Shown piece by piece: positions 1 through 7,420 of a stretch of 14,352 nucleotides of DNA (position 1 is its first letter; each line of letters opens with the position of its first letter). The translations under genes were made by a program, and so were the position numbers. The notes beneath the pieces are model-generated. The model did not search any database and was not told where the DNA came from. It was given only the letters and a program-made list of their open reading frames with translations. The DNA comes from Clostridia bacterium (GTDB taxonomy: Bacteria > Bacillota > Clostridia > UBA1381): NCBI GenBank assembly GCA_017380475.1, contig JAFODX010000168.1, positions 1 to 14,352 of the forward strand, in the 5' to 3' direction.

Positions 1-3
1 ATA

Positions 4-12
4 TGGTATAAT
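4..12 (+). promoter_or_regulatory. Extended -10 promoter element for the two-component operon
   Basis: TGG followed by a perfect TATAAT hexamer at 7-12 forms an extended -10 (TGn-TATAAT). Transcription would start near position 19, leaving a leader of about 28 nt before the GTG start at 47. Any -35 element lies outside the window, so only half of the promoter can be judged. Confidence 0.6.
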
Positions 13-34
13 ATATTATATATTACTATGAAAC

Positions 35-38
35 GGAG
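35..38 (+). promoter_or_regulatory. RBS that fixes the response regulator start at GTG 47
   Basis: GGAG at 35-38 lies 8 nt before GTG 47. An in-frame GTG at 38 is also possible, but it would overlap this RBS. The ATG at 45 is in another frame and hits a stop after five codons. GTG 47 is therefore the best start. Confidence 0.7.
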
Positions 39-46
39 TGAGTAAT

Positions 47-730
47 GTGTCTAAAGTATTAGTTGTAGATGATGATTTAAATATCGTAAAGCTTATAAAG
101 CTATATCTTGAAAAGGAAGATTTCACGGTCTGTACCGCATCTGACGGACTGGAAGCACTTGAGGTGTGGAAAGCAGAGAATCCGTCAATTATCGTGCTCG
201 ATATTATGATGCCCGGACTTGACGGCAACGGAGTATGCCGTGAGATACGCAAGACCTCGGAGGTACCCATTATAATGCTTACAGCAAAGGGCGAGACATT
301 TGACAAGGTACTCAGTCTTGAGCTTGGCGCGGATGACTATATTGTAAAACCGTTTGAGCCAAAGGAGCTTATTGCAAGAATAAAGGCAATACTGCGCAGA
401 AGTGAAGCAAAGTCAGCACAGTCAAACGACCAGATAGTCAGATTTGACAAGCTTGAGGTTAATCTCATCAATTACGAACTGAAAATAAATGATAAAATAC
501 TTGAAATCCCGCCAAAAGAGCTTGAACTCTTATATTTTCTCGCATCAAACCCCAACCGTGTTTTCACACGTGAGCAGTTGCTGGAAGAAGTCTGGGACTT
601 TGATTATTTCGGAGATTCAAGGACCGTCGACGTGCATATAAAGCGCCTGCGTGAAAAGCTTGAGGGAGCAGATGCCAACTGGCAGTTAAAAACAGTATGG
701 GGCGTCGGATACAAATTTGAAGTTCACTAA
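47..730 (+). CDS. OmpR/PhoB-family DNA-binding response regulator
   Basis: This 227-residue protein is the cytoplasmic output half of a two-component system. The N-terminal receiver domain (about residues 3-115) shows the acidic pocket D8/D9, the phosphoacceptor D52 in the VLDIMMPG motif, T79 and K101 (VKPF). The C-terminal winged helix (about 130-225) has the OmpR pattern: PPKELELL, then FTREQLLEEVWD, then RTVDVHIKRLREKL, ending in VWGVGYKF. The length is normal for the family. The start is taken as GTG 47 because the GGAG at 35 then has correct spacing; a GTG at 38 would add three residues. The kinase gene follows 56 nt downstream on the same strand and is the obvious partner. The regulated genes cannot be told from the sequence, and no subfamily name such as PhoP or WalR is justified. 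Confidence 0.96.
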   Translation: MSKVLVVDDDLNIVKLIKLYLEKEDFTVCTASDGLEALEVWKAENPSIIVLDIMMPGLDGNGVCREIRKTSEVPIIMLTAKGETFDKVLSLELGADDYIVKPFEPKELIARIKAILRRSEAKSAQSNDQIVRFDKLEVNLINYELKINDKILEIPPKELELLYFLASNPNRVFTREQLLEEVWDFDYFGDSRTVDVHIKRLREKLEGADANWQLKTVWGVGYKFEVH

Positions 731-739
731 AAACATTAA

Positions 740-765
740 CACGCCTTATCGTCTGATAAGGCGTG
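740..765 (+). repeat. Perfect 11-bp inverted repeat between response regulator and kinase genes
   Basis: CACGCCTTATC at 740-750 is followed by a 4-nt loop (GTCT) and then the exact complement GATAAGGCGTG at 755-765. No T tract follows, so this is not a typical intrinsic terminator. It sits between the first stop codon and the kinase RBS (AGAGGAG at 774-780). A folded mRNA hairpin that lowers kinase output relative to the regulator, or that protects the upstream message, is plausible. A DNA operator is an alternative reading. Confidence 0.7.
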
Positions 766-786
766 CAGTCTACAGAGGAGATTTTT

Positions 787-2202
787 ATGTTTAAAAGTAT
801 TTTCGGACGAATGTTCTGGACCTACGCAATAATTCTGATGTTTGTATTTTCAACACTTGCACTTTCGCTGTCAGCGTTATTCTCGCAGTTTAACGAACGC
901 AAACAGATAGAAATGCTTTCATCGGTTGCTGACACAGTCGAAGAATGGACGGTTACCTTGCAGGTCGAACAGCAGGATGCACTCTCTGCGCAGGCGTATT
1001 CTTCTGTTCTGCAATCATGGGCAAGCTTTACAGAAGCTGATATTATTATCGTAAACCGTGACGGAGATGTTTTTGAGGGCACAAAACAGATAACCGATAT
1101 CCCCGACAAGGTTATGGACAGTATTTATGATGACAAAATAACAGTCTTTAAATCCGATTTCAATAACTTTTACGAAAACCGTGTTCTGAGCGTATCATAT
1201 CCGCTTCATTACAAGAACACGCCTATCGGAGCTATTGTGTTCAACAAGAGTCTGCCGGAGCTCAGACGTGATGTTATAGAGCTGTTACTGATATTTGTAC
1301 TTTCGTCGCTCTTGTCACTGCTTGTTGCATTCGTAATCATTTATATACAGGCAAAAAAAATCTCAAAGCCTATAGTGCAGATAAATAAGGCAGCACAGAA
1401 AATTGCACGTGGTGATTTCAGTGAACGTGTTGCAGTTACAACAAGGGATGAAATCGGTCAGCTTGCGTCAACATTCAACTTTATGGCAAGCTCAATAGAA
1501 AAAGCGGATGCAAACAGACAGAGCTTTGTTTCAGATGTTTCACACGAGCTACGCACTCCTATGACGAGTATAACGGGATTTGTCGAGGGAATGCTTGACG
1601 GAACGATTGCAGAAGATGACCGCAACGATTACCTTAAAATCGTACGTGACGAATCGGTACGGCTGACAAAGCTTGTAAATGATATGCTTGAAATGTCAAA
1701 AATGCAGTCGGAAGAATTTAAAATGAATATTGCACCGTTTGATATCAATGACCTCATATGTTCATCACTAATAAGCCTTGAGAAAACCATTGAGGAACGT
1801 AACGCAGATATCGAGGTTGATTTCAGACCGGAGCATCTTACGACGCTTGGCGACAAAGACCAGCTCAAGCGTGTTCTGATTAACCTGATTGACAATGCAA
1901 TGAAGTTCTGTATCCCCGGTACGCAGATTCTGATAAAAACATCGGTTGCAAACGGAAAAGCACACGTCAGCATCTCCAATATCGGCGAGGAAATAGCACC
2001 TGACAATTTAAAGCATCTTTTCGACAGGTTCTATAAAACGGACAAATCCCGTGAACGTGACCGCACAGGTGCAGGATTGGGATTGTCGCTCGTAAAGAAT
2101 ATTCTGCGTCTGCATAACCAGCCGATAACCGTAAAAAACACAAAGAATACTGACGATGATAATTATACAACAACTTTTGAGTTTACCCTTGAGGTTGAAT
2201 AA
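787..2202 (+). CDS. Membrane sensor histidine kinase (HAMP-HisKA-HATPase)
   Basis: This 471-residue integral membrane kinase should phosphorylate the regulator encoded just upstream. A membrane segment lies at about residues 10-32, an extracytoplasmic sensor of about 130 residues follows, and a second membrane segment spans about 162-189. The sensor has a PAS-like pattern (IIIVNRDGDVFEG, later IGAIVFNKSLPE). After it come a HAMP linker (about 190-242) and a HisKA domain with the phosphorylated His at about 253 in FVSDVSHELRTP. The ATPase domain has an N box (LINLIDNAMKF, Asn about 370), an F-box-like LFDRFYK, and a G box GAGLGLSLV at about 429-437. All catalytic motifs look intact. ATG 787 is chosen because AGAGGAG at 774-780 is well placed; the frame stays open upstream to GTG 763, which would put the RBS inside the gene. 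The signal sensed is unknown. Confidence 0.96.
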   Translation: MFKSIFGRMFWTYAIILMFVFSTLALSLSALFSQFNERKQIEMLSSVADTVEEWTVTLQVEQQDALSAQAYSSVLQSWASFTEADIIIVNRDGDVFEGTKQITDIPDKVMDSIYDDKITVFKSDFNNFYENRVLSVSYPLHYKNTPIGAIVFNKSLPELRRDVIELLLIFVLSSLLSLLVAFVIIYIQAKKISKPIVQINKAAQKIARGDFSERVAVTTRDEIGQLASTFNFMASSIEKADANRQSFVSDVSHELRTPMTSITGFVEGMLDGTIAEDDRNDYLKIVRDESVRLTKLVNDMLEMSKMQSEEFKMNIAPFDINDLICSSLISLEKTIEERNADIEVDFRPEHLTTLGDKDQLKRVLINLIDNAMKFCIPGTQILIKTSVANGKAHVSISNIGEEIAPDNLKHLFDRFYKTDKSRERDRTGAGLGLSLVKNILRLHNQPITVKNTKNTDDDNYTTTFEFTLEVE

Positions 2203-2238
2203 TAAAAACTGTGACTTTAAAAAGTCACAGTTTTTATT
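2201..2238. terminator. Bidirectional intrinsic terminator between convergent operons
   Basis: AATAAAAACTGTGACTTT at 2201-2218 is the exact reverse complement of 2221-2238. The practical stem is AAAACTGTGACT with a loop of about six bases, and both flanks give a T-rich tail (TTTTTATT) in either direction. It closes the kinase transcript on the + strand and the transporter transcript on the - strand. It overlaps the ends of both genes by a few bases. Confidence 0.9.
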
Positions 2239-3613
2239 ATTTTACTATTGATTTTGATTTCCATTTTCCTGCTTTATAGAATATCACTGTAAGTATCGCA
2301 CCTATAACCCAAGTCGTAAGAAGCGAAATCTGAATACATTCACAACGTCCGACAGGGAGTTCGGGTGTCCTTGTAAGATACGATATTCCGTATGCTATTG
2401 GAATACGGATAGCTATGGTCGTTATAAGCGAAATAATCATCGGCGTTACCGTATCGCCTGCACCACGCATAATTCCCGAAAGGCTCTGCGTTACTGCCAT
2501 TGCAATATATCCCGTTGCAAGTATAAGCATAAGTCTGTAGCTCATATCAACAAGCTCTTTTGTATCGGTAAACACACCCATAAGCTGTTTTCCGAAAATG
2601 AGTATAATTCCGGTTATCGCAGCAGAACATCCTACGGCAAGCAACAGTCCCTCTTTTGCACCTTTTGTTACTCTGTCATAAAGTCCTGCACCTACGTTCT
2701 GACCTGCATACGTTGTCAGTGCTGTGCCAAACGAGAAGTTAGGCAGCATTGCGAATCCGTCCACTCGCATTATAACAACGTTTGCCGCAATAAACATTTC
2801 ACCGAACTGGTTTGTGAGTGACTGCACAACTATCATAGCAGATGAGAATATCGCCTGCGTTGCACCCGATGGTAAGCCGAGTTTAATTATAGTTCTCACA
2901 TATCTGCCCACAGGTCGGAGGTATTTAAATTTAAAATCGAAATACTCACGCATTCTCGAAAGCTTTATAAGGCACAGCACAGATGAAATCACCTGAGCAA
3001 TAACCGTTGCAAGCGCAACACCGCCAACGCCCATTTCTACATATGCAACAAAAACAATGTCAAGGACGATGTTTATTACCGTTGCAATGAGCAGATATAT
3101 AAGCGCAGAGAACGAGTCACCAAGACCACGTATTATTCCGCTCAGTATGTTATAATACGCAAGGCCTGCCACACCTATAACCGAAATCATAAGATAGTCA
3201 GCACAGCCGTCAATTATACTTTCGGGAGTGTTTAACCAGACCAGAACCGGTCTTATAAGCGGTGCGACTACCGCAATAAGCAAAATGCATGCAACTGCTG
3301 TTACTGTGATACAGTTTCCTATTGTATGAGAAAGTGCCTCTCTGTTTTTTGCACCGAAATACTGCGATACCATTATACTTGCTCCCGCAGATATGCCGAT
3401 AAACAGTACAAGTATCATATTTACAATGGGCAATGCACTACCGACTGCGGCAAGTGCATTATCGCCTATGTATTTTCCTACAACAATACTGTCTACCGTA
3501 TTATAAAGCTGCTGTGCCACATTACCTATTATCATCGGCAATGTAAAAATAAGTATACTTTTCCACGGTGCACCTGACGTCATATCGGTCGGTGCTGTTA
3601 ATTTTCTTGACAA
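2237..3613 (-). CDS. MATE-family multidrug/toxin efflux transporter
   Basis: This 458-residue polytopic membrane protein has the length and hydrophobic pattern expected of about 12 transmembrane helices in two homologous halves. The N-terminal half carries the signature QQLYNTVDSIVVGKYIG followed by ALAAVGSALP (about residues 34-62). The C-terminal half carries the matching MRVDGFAMLPNFSFGTALTTYAGQNVGAG region (about 285-313, described here in parts). MATE proteins export cationic drugs or metabolites with Na+ or H+ coupling and belong to the MOP superfamily, which also contains lipid flippases. The start is TTG at 3613, supported by GAGGTG at 3621-3626. It is the last gene of the - strand cluster, 18 nt after the XRE gene. 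The substrate cannot be predicted; co-transcription with envelope genes leaves a cell-wall or glycolipid-related role possible, but that is speculation. Confidence 0.93.
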   Translation of the reverse strand: MSRKLTAPTDMTSGAPWKSILIFTLPMIIGNVAQQLYNTVDSIVVGKYIGDNALAAVGSALPIVNMILVLFIGISAGASIMVSQYFGAKNREALSHTIGNCITVTAVACILLIAVVAPLIRPVLVWLNTPESIIDGCADYLMISVIGVAGLAYYNILSGIIRGLGDSFSALIYLLIATVINIVLDIVFVAYVEMGVGGVALATVIAQVISSVLCLIKLSRMREYFDFKFKYLRPVGRYVRTIIKLGLPSGATQAIFSSAMIVVQSLTNQFGEMFIAANVVIMRVDGFAMLPNFSFGTALTTYAGQNVGAGLYDRVTKGAKEGLLLAVGCSAAITGIILIFGKQLMGVFTDTKELVDMSYRLMLILATGYIAMAVTQSLSGIMRGAGDTVTPMIISLITTIAIRIPIAYGISYLTRTPELPVGRCECIQISLLTTWVIGAILTVIFYKAGKWKSKSIVK

Positions 3614-3620
3614 TTATGTT

Positions 3621-3626
3621 CACCTC
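3621..3626 (-). promoter_or_regulatory. RBS supporting a TTG start for the MATE gene
   Basis: GAGGTG on the - strand lies 7 nt before TTG 3613. No ATG or GTG start exists at a suitable distance; the next in-frame ATG is residue 11 of the protein. TTG is therefore the likely initiator. Confidence 0.7.
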
Positions 3627-3631
3627 AAATT

Positions 3632-3997
3632 TTATGTCTTTGATTTTTCTTGTATAGCTTTTATGTATATTAACTTGTAATAATCCTCTGTACGGGTTAT
3701 ATTAAGTTCTTTGTCTACCTCTTTTGATTCCTTTACTTTGTATCGTGCGTGTGCTTTTATGAGTTCTGTTTCATCTGTATCGTACTCAACATCGTTTGCA
3801 TGAACAGACAGTATTTCATAGACATCGCATTTATACAGGTCTGCAAGATATATAAATACAGTCAGCGGAATCTTCTGTTTGCCGCTCTCATACGCCGCAA
3901 GAGTGTTGCGTGATATACCAAGATATTTTGCAACCTCCTCCTGCGTCATATTGTTCTCACGGCGTTTCATTTCCAGCGCAGTTCCAGGTGTTTTCAT
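3632..3997 (-). CDS. Small XRE/Cro-CI family helix-turn-helix regulator
   Basis: This is a 121-residue soluble DNA-binding protein. The N-terminal HTH_3 domain (about residues 6-63) shows MTQEEVAKYLGISRNTLAAYESGK, with the helix-turn-helix at about 18-40, followed by the usual IPLTVFIYLADLYKCDVYEIL tail (both described only as motifs). The remaining 55 or so residues are charged and have no recognisable ligand domain. GAGGTG lies 5 nt before the ATG and begins one base after the TAA of the upstream glycosyltransferase gene, so the two genes are probably translated in tandem. The MATE gene follows after 18 nt. It may autoregulate this cluster or control the MATE gene, but no internal operator was recognised. 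It is not obviously phage-derived, since neither neighbour is a phage gene. Confidence 0.9.
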   Translation of the reverse strand: MKTPGTALEMKRRENNMTQEEVAKYLGISRNTLAAYESGKQKIPLTVFIYLADLYKCDVYEILSVHANDVEYDTDETELIKAHARYKVKESKEVDKELNITRTEDYYKLIYIKAIQEKSKT

Positions 3998-4009
3998 ATA
4001 TTCACCTCA

Positions 4010-7000
4010 TTACGCTACCAGTACCCACGAGCTGAACCATTTCAGCCATTTTTCTGCAAAATCAAGGCTCACGGGTGCTCCGCTTATAACGGGATAGAAC
4101 AGCACAAATAATCCGACCGTAATTACTGCATAGCCAATTCCGACAGCAATTACCGCTTTTTTGTTCTTTGAATTGTCATACAGACTTTTGAAGCAATAGC
4201 CTATCATAAGCACGACAAACACAACACACGGGAAATAGTGATATATATATGTTGTTCTCAATACAAGCATCCACGGCATATATCCCGAAAAATAGCCTAT
4301 AACAAGGAACAACGGTGTTCTTATTGACTTCTGACTGTGCTTTTCATCTGCCATTACTACAAAGAGGAACGCCAGTATCATAATCGCCGCATACACCATA
4401 ACACACGGCAAAAGACGTTCAGAGCCGGAGTCACTGCCGAAATATGCGAATACGCATAACAGCTCCAGAATCACAGCATAAGCAACCACAAAATAGTATT
4501 TGTTCTTGCCGAAATAGTTTTTCTCACGTAAAGGAACCATCAGCGAAACCGCAACACAGTACGCAACCGCAGGGATTCCCAGCCACCATACTGCAGGGTT
4601 ACCCATTGCACTTATGCCCTGTTTCATACCGTTATCGAGTGTGTTTGAGAAATACCACAACGGACGGTACATTATCGGCCATTCATACCAGTGCGACGAA
4701 TACGGATGTGTTGATGCTACAACTGTCTTTCCGTGATAGGTAAGCATTGATTCTGCGTTTGTGAATATGGTCTTGAATCCCTCACCGCTCGGTGTATTCA
4801 TATACGGGATATATGAAAGTGTGTATATCGCAAACGGAACAACAATAAACATTACACAGCAGAATGCAAGGGTTATAACCGTGTTCTTTGTGAATTTGTC
4901 TATTACTGTTTTATGGCTTATTCCGTCAGTTTCACCTTTCGGGTCACTGAGTGCAAATTTGTATTCCTTATAACGGTCAGAAATTGTTATAAAGAATATT
5001 ATTGCAAGACCTGCACCGGCATAAAGACCCGTCCATTTCGATGCAACAGACAAGCCAAAGAATATGCCTGAAAGTCCAAGCGGAATGAGAGTTTTAAACA
5101 ACGGTGTGTCGTAAAAGCTCTTTTTATAGTACTTATACATATAGTAATACATAAGCATTATAAAGAACGTTACATATGTGTCGATAGTTGCCAGACGTGT
5201 CTGCGTAAAGTGCATAAAATCGAATGTGAATATAAGACAGCCCAGAATCGCAATCCATCTGTACCTGAGACAACGTCTTGCAAGCAGGTACACAACAGGT
5301 ACCATCAATACACCAAACAGTGTACCGATAAATCTCCATCCGAACGGAACCATACCGAATATGGATATTCCTATGCCCATGAGTACTTTTCCGAGTGGCG
5401 GATGTGTCCACTCATAGACGCTCATACCGTGCAAAAACTCATACGCAGTACGGGGGTGGTATATTTCATCAAAGTACGAGCCTGACATATACGATTTTTC
5501 AGTTGTCAGATATTCCTGCTCATCAAAAAGAGCCTTAACGTCATCAGCATTTGCATTTGCAGGTGTTATTACGCCTCCGTCAGTGCCAAGGAAACACACC
5601 TCGTTCAGGTATAATTTATCGCTCGGGTCATACGGGTTTTCTGTACAGTTACTTGAAATAACTGCATAGCGTGCCTTTGTATCTATCCCCTCACGTATTG
5701 TCCAGCAGAATACCGCACCTGAGTCAATAACATCCTCTTTTACAACCTGATTGTTTCCGTCAAAGTATGTGAATGTAAGATTTCTTCCGGTTTCAAGGTT
5801 TCTTGCCCCAAGGAAGAAGGCTGTTTTGGATATTTCCTTTTCCTCGCCAAAATCGACAGTGAGATTCTCACCGGCAATTGCAGCATTTGTCTGCGGTGCA
5901 TACTTGTCGCCAAGCTTATAGAACGCAACACAGCCGTAAACTAGTGTAATTCCAATCATTATTGCAATATCAACCGCAGTTATTTTAACAAGCTTTTCGC
6001 TCAGTCTGAAAACGCCTGCCTGTTTCTGCTTTGTTGCTTTTGCCTTCTGCATCGGATGCTTCTGCGGTTGTTTTGTCTTTTGCTGAACTGATTTATGTTC
6101 AATAATTTCCGAGGGTTTGAACGCATAATACGCCATCCATGCAAACACTATAATATTTATAACGGATGCCACAACTATCACAGATGATTTGAAATATGCT
6201 CCGGGCTCTGTTTCATAAACGAGAAGTACCCACGCAATATTGAAGAACTGTGAAAGTGAGAACAAGCCGTAACAGATAAAGTTTTTCCATGTCGGGAGCG
6301 TTGCCACGAGCATAATCAGCATAAACATTCCGGGGAATGCGTATCTTTCGTGCATTTTCGGAGCAAGCATATATATTCCGAACACAAGCACAGCAGAAAC
6401 AAGATAATATTTCTCCTTACCGTCTTTTTTGAAGAAGATAATGCCTGCAAGCACCACAACCGCCGCCATTAAAATATATCCAATCACAGACGATGCCGCT
6501 GTCAGTGCGGTCCAGTTCTGACCTAATGCACCGTAAAGGTTGAACGCATTTATCGTCATATAGTTATACTGTCCCACAGTAGCAATATACTGATTCAATA
6601 TAACCTCTATACCGTGTATCGGATTTGTTCCGAACGGCATAAACAGAATAAACACAGATGCTACAGCCGCCAGAGCCCAGAGCACAGTTTTAATCAGTTT
6701 TTTCGCATCGAATTCATTGTTTATAAATATTTCTTCTATAACACCGAATGCAAGCACGGGTGCAAAGAATATTGCCTGCGGTTTTATAAGCACTGCCGCA
6801 CCGAACGCAAAAAATGACGGGGCGAATTTCTTTTCTGCCATAAAATACACAGAAAGCGCACAGAAAATCGCAAGCACCGAATCAACCTGTCCCCACAGAC
6901 AGCTGTTGAATATGATTGCCGGATTAAAAACTATGAATGCAGAAATTATAACACCTGCTTTTTGCGAGAACGATTTTGTCGCTATTTTATATGCCAGATA

Positions 7001-7399
7001 GCCCATACCCAGGTCTGCTATAATTGACGGAAGTTTCAAAAGCACCCATAACGCAGGACCGTCGCTGTTAAATACGGACTTCAACGCACCAAGAACCCAC
7101 ATTATATATACATAACCCGGCGGATAGTCATGGAATCCGTCAGAAAGATAGAATTGTGAAATTCCGTTATTGAATATCATATCCGACCAGCCCGAAAAAC
7201 AGTTCATATCTGTTTCGTGACCTCTGTAGCTTGCCGCAGCAATTATACGCACTATAAAACCCAGAACGAGTATAATCCATATAATTAAACTCTTCCTGTC
7301 AGGATTTTGTATGCGCTTGAATGTGTTCTTTTCAATAGACGCCCATGCGACGCTTCCAAACATCGCCGTAAGGATTACTGCTCCGATTATTGCCGTCAT
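4010..7399 (-). CDS. Double GT-C glycosyltransferase: N-terminal GT87/mannosyltransferase-like module fused to a PMT (GT39) module
   Basis: This 1129-residue membrane protein should transfer sugars from polyprenyl-phosphate donors on the outer face of the membrane. The first module (about residues 1-428) has many membrane segments, an acidic first-loop motif RGHETDMN (60-67), DYPPGY (91-96) and APKMHERYAFPG (346-357), typical of bacterial GT-C mannosyltransferases. A Lys/Gln-rich cytoplasmic-type linker (about 430-465) follows, then a new membrane segment (about 474-494). A soluble stretch (about 505-610) resembles an F5/8C-like beta-sandwich. The PMT catalytic loop comes next: FDEIYHPRTAYEF (643-655) and YEWTHPPLGK (662-671). 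The C-terminal part carries the PMT 4-TM motif region with SSHWYEWPIMYRP. The RBS GGGAGGAG at 7408-7415 is strong. Single-module PMTs are roughly half to two thirds this length. Acceptor and exact sugar are unknown; protein O-glycosylation or a cell-wall glycopolymer are both possible. Confidence 0.9.
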   Translation of the reverse strand: MTAIIGAVILTAMFGSVAWASIEKNTFKRIQNPDRKSLIIWIILVLGFIVRIIAAASYRGHETDMNCFSGWSDMIFNNGISQFYLSDGFHDYPPGYVYIMWVLGALKSVFNSDGPALWVLLKLPSIIADLGMGYLAYKIATKSFSQKAGVIISAFIVFNPAIIFNSCLWGQVDSVLAIFCALSVYFMAEKKFAPSFFAFGAAVLIKPQAIFFAPVLAFGVIEEIFINNEFDAKKLIKTVLWALAAVASVFILFMPFGTNPIHGIEVILNQYIATVGQYNYMTINAFNLYGALGQNWTALTAASSVIGYILMAAVVVLAGIIFFKKDGKEKYYLVSAVLVFGIYMLAPKMHERYAFPGMFMLIMLVATLPTWKNFICYGLFSLSQFFNIAWVLLVYETEPGAYFKSSVIVVASVINIIVFAWMAYYAFKPSEIIEHKSVQQKTKQPQKHPMQKAKATKQKQAGVFRLSEKLVKITAVDIAIMIGITLVYGCVAFYKLGDKYAPQTNAAIAGENLTVDFGEEKEISKTAFFLGARNLETGRNLTFTYFDGNNQVVKEDVIDSGAVFCWTIREGIDTKARYAVISSNCTENPYDPSDKLYLNEVCFLGTDGGVITPANANADDVKALFDEQEYLTTEKSYMSGSYFDEIYHPRTAYEFLHGMSVYEWTHPPLGKVLMGIGISIFGMVPFGWRFIGTLFGVLMVPVVYLLARRCLRYRWIAILGCLIFTFDFMHFTQTRLATIDTYVTFFIMLMYYYMYKYYKKSFYDTPLFKTLIPLGLSGIFFGLSVASKWTGLYAGAGLAIIFFITISDRYKEYKFALSDPKGETDGISHKTVIDKFTKNTVITLAFCCVMFIVVPFAIYTLSYIPYMNTPSGEGFKTIFTNAESMLTYHGKTVVASTHPYSSHWYEWPIMYRPLWYFSNTLDNGMKQGISAMGNPAVWWLGIPAVAYCVAVSLMVPLREKNYFGKNKYYFVVAYAVILELLCVFAYFGSDSGSERLLPCVMVYAAIMILAFLFVVMADEKHSQKSIRTPLFLVIGYFSGYMPWMLVLRTTYIYHYFPCVVFVVLMIGYCFKSLYDNSKNKKAVIAVGIGYAVITVGLFVLFYPVISGAPVSLDFAEKWLKWFSSWVLVA

Positions 7400-7420
7400 A
7401 TTATATTCTCCTCCCTTTTT

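Noticed and set aside
28..45. Five-codon frame (MKRSE) just before the response regulator start
   Set aside because: It has no ribosome binding site, and no attenuator structure follows it; the ATG falls by chance in the leader.
740..765. Intrinsic terminator between response regulator and kinase
   Set aside because: The stem is strong, but no T-rich tract follows, and the downstream gene is clearly its operon partner.
1629..2006. 125-codon - strand frame inside the histidine kinase gene
   Set aside because: It is antisense to the conserved HisKA/HATPase coding region and has no start signals.
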